Source: Effrenium voratum (taxonomy: Eukaryota; Sar; Dinophyceae; Suessiales; Symbiodiniaceae). Taken from it: DNA of 64,000 nt. The position numbers were made by a program, and so were the translations under genes. The notes beneath the pieces are model-generated. The model was given only the letters and a program-made list of their open reading frames with translations. It was not told the DNA's origin and did no database searches. This document shows, piece after piece, positions 57,131 through 64,000 of the stretch. Each line of letters starts with the position of its first letter. Position 1 is the stretch's first letter. The stretch is taken from assembly GCA_963377175.1 (NCBI GenBank), contig CAUJNA010003240.1, forward strand, positions 456,501 to 520,500, given 5' to 3'.

Positions 57131-58225
57131 CCAGCACACAATACGCATCCCCGCCCCGCTGTGCAGAGAACGTTTGGCAGTCACGCCAAACGGGAAAGAA
57201 CATATGCAAAACGCGCAATGCTCGAGTCAGTCAAGAATGTCATAACGTGGAGGTGATCGAACCTATTGTTCATTGGACCGTGGCGATGCGCAGAGCAGGA
57301 CTCTGCCCTGACTCCCAAATAAGGTCCACCTAAGCTCCAACAATCGCAACTAAGATTCAGGAAAACACAACTTAGATTCCATTGGTGGCTCTTGGATTAC
57401 TCTGACTCGCACCTGTGTGAGGGGGAATTGACTGCTCGGGGAGACCACCTCACTGGTTCAATGCCTGGCAAGCGGGTCCTGGCAGGAGTCGGCGGTGGCT
57501 TGAGCTTGGGATTGGGGACTCTCCAGCCATCAGGATTCAGTTCCCCACAGAACGTTGGAGGGTTGGATTTACTTGCCCCCCCCCTAGCCTGACCCTCAGT
57601 ATATAGATTGATGGGGACTCGCTCGTGGGGCTCTTAATTGTTTTAGGGGGCAGCTAGATTCAGCAAACACGCACTTTGTTTAGATGCAGTATTTTTTCTG
57701 TCTCACGCAAAATCACCCACAAAACGCTCAACTAGGCACTAGTGGGAAAAACACGCAGCTGGAACATGTTTTGGCGTGCGTCCGCAAACCCATTTCTCCG
57801 CTCTTTTGGGATAACATGAGCCAACTCGTGCCGTATCAGGGCTTCCGCTGACATCATTTTCTGGAAACACAGGCACGCGGAAGATGCAGGTGTAACTAAT
57901 TAATCTCATTTTTTGCGCCGGCCCTTCGCGCTGAAAGATGTGGATGGCCATCATCTCAGAGCTTCATCATCCTGGTCTCGGTGCACCGGTGCGCCTGGCG
58001 CGATTTGACAGGGAGAGGGTTGGTCGTTTGCAGAGTGCGTCGGCCCAGTCAAAACCTAGAAAAAGCCCGTTACTAGTGGAGATGGCCCAACAGCAACAGC
58101 AGACGGGGGAGGAAGGGGCTGTTTGGGTTGGGTGGGGATTTGCTTATTAGTTGCTACAGGAAGCTTTATGCGTGCCATGAGTCTGGCTCAGCGCTCGGGA
58201 GCTGGGGACTAGTGGGGACCTGGCG
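57130..58225. other. Strand-switch interval between divergent gene sets
   Basis: No supported exon. Separates minus-strand genes (left) from plus-strand genes (right). A divergent promoter region would lie here, but no recognisable core element is visible. Confidence 0.45.
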
Positions 58226-58763
58226 ATGTCGTCTGGCCGCGCTCGCCTCTTCGTGGAGCTGTGGCATGCTCTGGGGTTAGATCGTGACTCACGCAGCCGA
58301 TCACGGCGCAGGACAAAGTTCCCAGTTTTCTTTTTACTTTTAGAATCTTTTAGAGATCGAACTTCACATTCCCCTTGTCAACTTCGGGGCCTTTGGTTTC
58401 AGTTGAGGAGGCGATCCCCGTCACCCCGACACCATCACAGACGCCCCCGCTCCCCAGCGACGCCCCCTCGGTTCCGCAGCCCTCGCGGCCGCGCTCGCAG
58501 TCCTGCTGGACGCCGAAGTCCTGACCGAGGCCGTCCTCGCAGTCCCTCGCAGTCCTGATCGAGGCCGTCCTCGCAGTCCTGGTCGAGGCCGTCCTCGCAG
58601 TCCTGTTCGAGGCCGTCCTCGCAGCCAGGATCCTGTCTTGTCTGCGCAGCGCATCCAGGAGATCAACAACGAGAGGGCCCGGCGCGGACTTGCAGCCCGA
58701 CGGCCAGCTCAGCTACGCCGCAATGCCCGCCGACCACCGCCAGGTGGCTCGGCATCGCAGCCA
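58226..58763 (+). CDS. RS-rich protein, 5' exons, with frame-shifting repeat
   Basis: Exon 1 (58226-58311) starts with ATG: MSSGRARLFVELWHALGLDR then DSRSRSRRR, with a GA donor (GCAG|GACAAA). Exon 2 begins at 58408 (TTGAG|) in matching phase: RRSPSPRHHHRRPRSPATPP, RFRSPRGRARSPAGRRSPDR. SR dipeptides suggest a splicing-related or nuclear protein. At 58520-58555 a partial 10-bp copy of the 24-bp unit CCTGATCGAGGCCGTCCTCGCAGT shifts the frame. The continuing RS frame is then RGRPRSPGRGRPRSPVRGRP, SAQRIQEINNERARRGLAAR. Either a broken gene or an assembly indel. It may be the 5' part of the phosphatase gene that follows. Confidence 0.55.
58500..58625. repeat. 24-bp tandem repeat coding for RGRPRSP
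   Basis: Four 24-bp units CCTGNTCGAGGCCGTCCTCGCAGT plus one 10-bp partial unit between the first and second. Confidence 0.85.
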
Positions 58764-58889
58764 GTCGTGCATTTTTTCATACCACTTCATGTTTTAGGCA
58801 ACTCTAACCTTGGCCCAGCATCCGCAACTCTTCAACCACCTCATGCTTTCCATTCTAGTTCTGTCAGCTGCTGGTGTGCGCCGTCCTGT

Positions 58890-59180
58890 CCAGGCTGACA
58901 CTGCTGCGGAGGGGGCCGCTGAGGGGACCTCAGCGCTCGGACCAGGAACCTCAGCAGCCGATGCAGCTGAGGAGGCCTCAGCTGCCGGGCCTGCAGCCGT
59001 CACGGTGGTCGATGAAGAGGACCAGGAGGGCAGGCAGGGCAAGCAGGAGGGCCAGCAGGACGGCGAGCAGGAGGGCCAGCAGGATTCCAACCCACACTTT
59101 GACGAGTGGGCAGGAGGGTCTGGAGATGAGGCGCAGGGAAGACAAAACATCGTTAGCAGTTTGAGAGGACTGGTACTTGC
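58890..59180 (+). CDS. Acidic Ala/Glu/Gln-rich exon
   Basis: After GTCCAG|: ADTAAEGAAEGTSALGPGTS, AADAAEEASAAGPAAVTVVD, EEDQEGRQGKQEGQQDGEQE, SNPHFDEWAGGSGDEAQG. GC3-rich, disordered. Lies between the RS exon and the phosphatase exon on the same strand. Confidence 0.55.
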
Positions 59181-59210
59181 ACTCATGGGTCATGACACCG
59201 CTCCGCGCAG

Positions 59211-59759
59211 GTCCTGCCATCAGTTGTCTGGAGTCAGCAGAATGGCGCCCGCTTCTTCGTGGGCGGGCTGAGCAGTGGCACAGACTTGCCCGAGCTTCGG
59301 CGGCACGGTGTGCGCCTCGTCGTGGTGTGCCTCGACCGCATGCCTTACGATCCGCCAAAAGTGGCAGATCTCCGCTACATCCAGAGCCTTGGCTTCTCAA
59401 GTCCATATGTTCTGTGACGTGGCTTCTGTCTTTAAACAGCACTAAATGACGGAAACTCAGCACAACTTGAGGTGGAACATCGGGTATGCCCCGCAGGCCA
59501 AATCGGCCTTCGACCAGCGTGTTCGCCCTGCGGTCAACGAGGCAGTCAGGGCTGGCCACGGGTGCTCTTCCACTGTCGCAAGGGCAGGCATCGCTCTGCC
59601 CTAGCAGCTGCAGTGGCCCTGATGGTGGGGCTGGGCTATCAGTTTGACGAAGCTGCCAGGATGGTGCAAGACGCCCGTCCTTGTGCCCAAGTTTGGAGGG
59701 CCTACTCCACTGGCACTGCCCAGCGCTGGATCCAGCTGATCCAACGGGAGCACCAGTGA
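59211..59759 (+). CDS. Tyrosine/dual-specificity phosphatase-like domain, frameshifted
   Basis: Exon 59211-59400 (acceptor GCGCAG|, donor TCAA|GTCCAT): NGARFFVGGLSSGTDLPELR, RHGVRLVVVCLDRMPYDPPK, the start of a DSP fold. A second exon from about 59465 reads LRWNIGYAPQAKSAFDQRVR, PAVNEAVRAG. Then, in the next frame, RVLFHCRKGRHRSALAAAVA, LMVGLGYQFDEAARMVQDAR and a stop at 59757-59759. HCRKGRHR is the HCX5R phosphate-binding loop with the catalytic Cys. The frame change lies near 59550, where one base appears missing in GGCCACGGGTGCTC. As written, the catalytic loop is out of frame with the upstream part of its exon. Confidence 0.65.
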
Positions 59760-60013
59760 CCTGGGGACCTGGGGACTCGGGTGCCACCACAAATTGTACA
59801 CCATTTTTGTGTCATTTGCACATTCAAACAAGTGAGCGGTGGGGCCTGGGGACCTGGGGACTTGGGGATCTGGGGACCAGCAGCCACTGAGCAAAAAAAA
59901 GTGGCGTAGAGTCGGATGTGTTTTTGGGAACAGTCAGCAGCCTTGTTAGTCTTGGAGAGTGGGTCGCGCTTTGAACTTTGAACTGATCCTGTAGCTCCTG
60001 AGACCTCAGTCCA

Positions 60014-60270
60014 GTGTGTTGATGGTGATGTTGCCGCGCCCGCCAGGATTGGCGCCCACGACCGCTGCTCGGGGCCCGAGGGGGAGTGCAGAGAGCGACG
60101 CGACACGCCTCACCAACTCCTCGCACCCGACTCCGTACCCGACGCGCCCGACGACGCGCCCGACGACGCGCCCGACGCTGCGCCCGACGCTGCGCCCGAC
60201 GCGCCCGACGCCGCGCCCGACACCGCGCCCGACCCCCAAAACTACGCCCGACATGGCCTCGGGGGTCTGA
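60014..60270 (+). CDS. APD-repeat exon (PDAPDDAPDAAPDAAP)
   Basis: After CTCAG|: VDGDVAAPARIGAHDRCSGP, GECRERRDTPHQLLAPDS, then PDAPDDAPDDAPDAAPDAAP and QNYARHGLGGL. Of the three plus frames only this one has G/C at nearly all third positions. Acidic Ala-Pro-Asp repeat, function unknown. Confidence 0.5.
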
Positions 60271-60299
60271 GGATTCAGCCCCCCCCCCCGGGTGAGCCA

Positions 60300-61110
60300 A
60301 ATCAAACTCCTTGAGGATTCAGTTCCCAGCCCCTCGCCCTGCCAAGCCTCCTACAGCACTTGAACTGCTCCAATTCCACAATTCCCCATTGAAGCCCGCC
60401 CCCAAACTGAACAGCCCCCCCAGACATGCCCTGTGGGGACTTGTCTTTTTGCCACCAATTTTTCAGAAGTGCGTCGGAAACTGCACTGTTTCAAATGCTG
60501 TTTGGGGGTCCAATTCTCTACCACCCCCCCCCCCCCAAGCTGCTTTACAGGAGCCACAGCTCCCCAAGTTTCAATTCCCCCCTGCCACCAAAGTGCTCGG
60601 TTCCTTGCTCGACCAGTTGGATTTGTCGCCCGACAGCCCTGTTCAACTATGAGGCCCCAGAGCTGGAATGGACTTTGCGTGGCTGGAGCAGCAGCCTGTT
60701 CAGGCTGGAGACAAGTGGACGGTTGCTCGGCGGAAAGAGGGGCTTGGTGGCCCTAGGATCATTTCAGTTCCCACGCACTTTTAGGGGAAGGGGTTTGGTG
60801 AATAAAATGAGGTCTGGAGGGGTGGGGAACTTGGGAGTGAAGGAGTGTTTGCGCTGCTTGGAGCAGGTCAATTCCCCACACACTTGGGGGGGCAGGCGGG
60901 GAATTGTAAATTTTTGTGGGGCAGTTCAATTCCCCATGTAAGGGGGGGGGGGAATTGAACCATCTTGTGCACAGTTCGACCTGGCGGGGAATTGAATCCC
61001 CAGCAAGCATGATGTGGACCAGCTCCATAGCAGTTCAGTTCCCCATGCCCTTGAACAAAACGGGGAATTGAATTGCGTGGGGCGGGAAATGAATCCCCTC
61101 GCTTTTTATC
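60300..61110. repeat. Dispersed GGGGAATTGAA / TTCAATTCCCC short palindromic repeats
   Basis: More than ten copies of (T/A)TCA(A/G)TTCCCC or its complement, for example at 60315, 60378, 60569, 60767, 60870, 60926, 60950, 60988, 61038, 61062 and 61083. Neighbouring opposite copies (60926 and 60950) can form hairpins. The same motif recurs at 57535 and 63890-63970. No supported gene in this stretch. Confidence 0.65.
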
Positions 61111-61593
61111 CAGACGCATGCGCCCCCACTCACACACACACACCCCTGCCTGATATCAATGCCCTTCCAGCAAACGTGCCTAGACTGAGTCCCCCAAAAA
61201 TTAAGCTTTGCCAGCTTAGCACACCCGTGCCCAAGGCCTGGGTTGGATGGCGAGGCTGGGCTGTGCCGCGCCTGGGCGAAGGGGAAATGATTCAAAGTTG
61301 GAGCGGAATTGGCTCACAATCAACTGCATGGGTTGCTTTCTTTGGAATGGAATCCACCCCAGCCCTGTGTGTCAAGACAAGTGGTAACTTTCGAAGACTA
61401 AGAGAGTAGTGGCTGCTGAGGGGTCCTCAACGTTTTGCCGTTGAGGTGGGGGAGGGGGCAGGGCGGCCAGTAATTGGCCACGTACTGTCAGAAACCTACA
61501 TGATTGAAATTTTGATGTCTCCTGAGGTCACCTCAAGAGCGACAGGTTTTCAGCTTATTGTCCACATGCTCGAAAAGTTGGCTCAAAGCCACC

Positions 61594-62069
61594 ATGGCTC
61601 AGAGGCACTACTACTATGTACACCCGAAAGGGAGGAAACGAAAAAACGGAACAGATGCGCCGCAGTGGCAAGTGAAGTTCCCACAACTACCAGGCACGCA
61701 GAGTGCCCTGGAAGATCTATCAGCTCGCTGCGACTGGCCGACAGAGGAAGCAGCTCTAGCTGAGCTTCTGCGCGTGTGCCGGCATGTCTTGCAGAGGCCT
61801 CTCGAACCTCACGATTTTGCTCTGGCGGCTGCCTCGCCAATGGAAAGCGGGTTCCCGCCTCCTTGGCAAGGGTGGGCTACCACGTTGCTAAGGAGCACAG
61901 CGGGCCCGAGAACTTGCTCTTCGCCCCTGCCGGTCAGTTGAGCCCAGCGCTCATTTCTGGCCAGTGCGTCTTGTACCAGCAGTACGAAGGTGTGCGCCTG
62001 CTGCCTTGTGGGCGATACTTGGCTGTCGCTGCATCTGGTGCCCCGCCCCTCAGCTTGAAGTACTGCTAG
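61594..62069 (+). pseudogene. Frameshifted ORF, unknown protein (HYYYVHPKGRKRKNG)
   Basis: From ATG at 61594: MAQRHYYYVHPKGRKRKNGT, DAPQWQVKFPQLPGTQSALE, WPTEEAALAELLRVCRHVLQ, RPLEPHDFALA. Near 61820 the coding character moves to the next frame: LANGKRVPASLARVGYHVAK, EHSGPENLLFAPAGQLSPAL, VLYQQYEGVRLLPCGRYLAV, ending at 62069. No intron border is seen at the switch, so a single-base indel is likely. Family not recognised. It may be a decayed intronless copy or an assembly error. Confidence 0.45.
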
Positions 62070-62091
62070 GGAACCTCTCGCATTGAACCGT

Positions 62092-62402
<311 letters not shown>

Positions 62403-62404
62403 AA

Positions 62405-62700
62405 AAAACCGTCCTGGAACCCCGGACGTGTAAGAGAGGGGGACTGGAGGGCCGATTTGGCCAATCCAATCCAATGAAGCTTCGGCAATTCGGATATTCC
62501 GATCTGATCAAACCGCGTACACTGCCTATTTCAATGACCCTCTTTCCCCTGATTCCCTTGCGGTTTCTTTGTCGCTTGTTGCTTCACTGTTCGGTGTCGA
62601 TGTTGTGACCTGTTGATTTGCATGTGCATTCAAGCATTTTTACCGACTGCGTTTTTCATCTCGGCTAGTGAAGCCTCTCGAGATAAGTGTGTTTACCCAC
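62405..62700. repeat. ~290-bp direct repeat, copy 1
   Basis: From AACCGTCCTGGAAC to CTCGAGATAAGTGTG. Matches 63430-63710 with small indels. Both copies abut GT-rich tracts. Confidence 0.85.
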
Positions 62701-63165
62701 GGCCTGTCCGACATGGCGCTGTGGGCTGGACTCGCCACATGCGGGAGCCCCCTGCGAGGGGAAGACCGTTCATACGTTCAAATTCAACCTGCCGTTCAGC
62801 GCGTTTGACCACGATCAAGGCTGCATCTTGAGGTCTTAAGGTATTCCGCACCCAAATGGTGCTCTGCTGGTTTCATGCGCGTTGCACTGCCTGCACTGCC
62901 TGCCTTTGAAGCAAGGCTGCACCCACGAGGTTTCAGGTTCCTAAGCTTCATGCGCCAGTGACGAGTTGGTCATACACCAACTCTGCAATTCGTGGTGTTT
63001 ATGGAAGCTTTCGTCTCGGATAAGTTCAGTTCAGATTCATGAGTTCAGTTCAGATTCATCGGCATAGCCACATGAGGCACTTTCATGAGGCCACTTGACA
63101 GGCACCTCTGAGAACCCCTTTGTGCTCGCATGCATTTGCACCATTGACGCCTTGCGAAACCTTTT
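62700..63165. other. Spacer with no gene seen
   Basis: No GC3-rich frame or recognisable motif. A short tandem of TTCAGATTCAT(G/C)(A/G)G at 63027-63060. Confidence 0.4.
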
Positions 63166-63167
63166 TC

Positions 63168-63400
63168 CGTTGCCGCGGGGTTTTTTGTCGGTCCCCCGGT
63201 GGAATTCCCTCGGTTTGGTTTTGTGCGCTCGGGTTTTTCGTCCTTGAAAATGTTTTGCTGTTGCCGGGGGTTTTTGGAGGTCCCCTGGTGGAATTCCCTC
63301 TGCTTGGTTTTGTGCGCCCGGTTTTTTGTCCTTGAAATTCTTTTGCTGTTGCCGCGGGGTTTTTGGCGGCCCCCTGGTGGAATTCCCTCTGTGTGGTTCG
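63168..63400. repeat. 88-91-bp tandem repeat, three copies
   Basis: Units begin TTGCCG(C)GGGGTTTTT at 63170, 63261 and 63349 and each contains CCCTGGTGGAATTCCCTC or a close variant. Confidence 0.85.
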
Positions 63401-63429
63401 TGTCTGCCCCGCCGGGGCCTTGTGTGTGT

Positions 63430-63701
63430 GAACCGTCCTGGAACACGGACGTTAAGCAGGGGGACTGGAGCCGATTTGCCTATCCAGTCCAATGAAGCTA
63501 CGGCATTTCGGTGGATACCGGATCTGATCAATCCGGCGTACCTGCCTATTTCATGACCCTCTTTCCTGATTCCTTTGCGGTTTCTGTTTGTCGCTGTTGC
63601 TTCCTGTTCGGTGTCGATGTTGTGACCTGTTGATTTGCATTTGCATTCAAGCATTTTTGCCGACTGCGTTTTTCATCTCGGCTAGTGAAGCCTCTCGAGA
63701 T

Positions 63702-63710
<9 letters not shown>
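63430..63710. repeat. ~290-bp direct repeat, copy 2
   Basis: Second copy of 62405-62700, from AACCGTCCTGGAAC to CTCGAGATAAGTGTG, followed by a new GT tract. Confidence 0.85.
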
Positions 63711-63744
<34 letters not shown>

Positions 63745-63855
63745 GGTGTGTGTGGGTGGGTGGGTGTCAGTGCGGGTGTCAGTGCAGGTGTGGGTGTGGT
63801 GTGGGTGTGTGTGGGTGTGTGGGTGGGCGTTGGTGTGGGTGTGTGTGTGTGTGTC
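63700..63855. repeat. (GT)n / (GGGTGT)n microsatellite
   Basis: Imperfect GT and GTGGGTGT units. Confidence 0.9.
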
Positions 63856-64000
63856 AAACAGACGCTGCTATTGATTATTATATTTTTGGGGATTCAATTC
63901 CCCGCCAGCCCCCTCCAAGCGCAAACTGCTTTTCAAAATGTGGGGAATTGAGTCCAGGTATGGTTAAATTCCCCGCCGCCCAGGCCGAAGTGCGTGGGGA

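Overview
The window is nuclear DNA of a dinoflagellate, most likely a Symbiodiniaceae/Suessiales-type genome. Four kinds of evidence support this. Genes are broken into many short, GC3-rich exons. Splice donors are often GC or GA instead of GT, paired with AG|G acceptors. Long runs of genes lie on one strand. A relic of the dinoflagellate trans-spliced leader sits just upstream of an intronless gene. An interstitial array of TTTAGGG-like repeats and abundant simple repeats fit the same picture. I saw no tRNA, rRNA or CRISPR array.

Layout. All recognisable genes from 0 to about 57.1 kb are on the minus strand; those from about 58.2 kb to 62.1 kb are on the plus strand. In minus-strand reading order, 57.1-51.4 kb holds an exon set for an RS/Lys-rich and Pro/Gly-rich protein. 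50.0-45.9 kb holds a PDZ-like plus (LEKER)n coiled-coil exon, a CX2C-type zinc-knuckle-like exon and a complete OTU cysteine-protease domain. 43.5-7.1 kb holds a Der/EngA double GTPase in at least 21 short exons. 6.9 kb to the left edge holds a TRANK1-like UvrD/REP-type helicase, cut by the window.

The Der gene is interrupted between the exon ending just before the G4 motif (30,244) and the exon encoding NKWDLI (from 9,295). The two ends join in phase at the expected residue. The 20.9 kb between them contains other same-strand material: an intronless ubiquitin-like/SPRY gene (25.9-26.7 kb) with a spliced-leader relic, a multi-exon PI-PLC X-domain gene (about 24.0-17.6 kb), and several exons of unknown genes.

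On the plus strand there is an RS-rich open frame, an acidic exon, a tyrosine/dual-specificity phosphatase-like domain with an HCX5R motif just after a frameshift, an APD-repeat exon, and a further frameshifted ORF at 61.6-62.1 kb. Large CA/GT tracts, a 290-bp duplication and short GGGGAATTGAA-type palindromes fill the right end.

Exon ends were chosen by reading frame, GC3 and nearby GT/GC/GA and AG dinucleotides. They are inferences without transcript support. Stretches inside gene models not listed as exons are read as introns, and I see no other coding signal in them unless stated.
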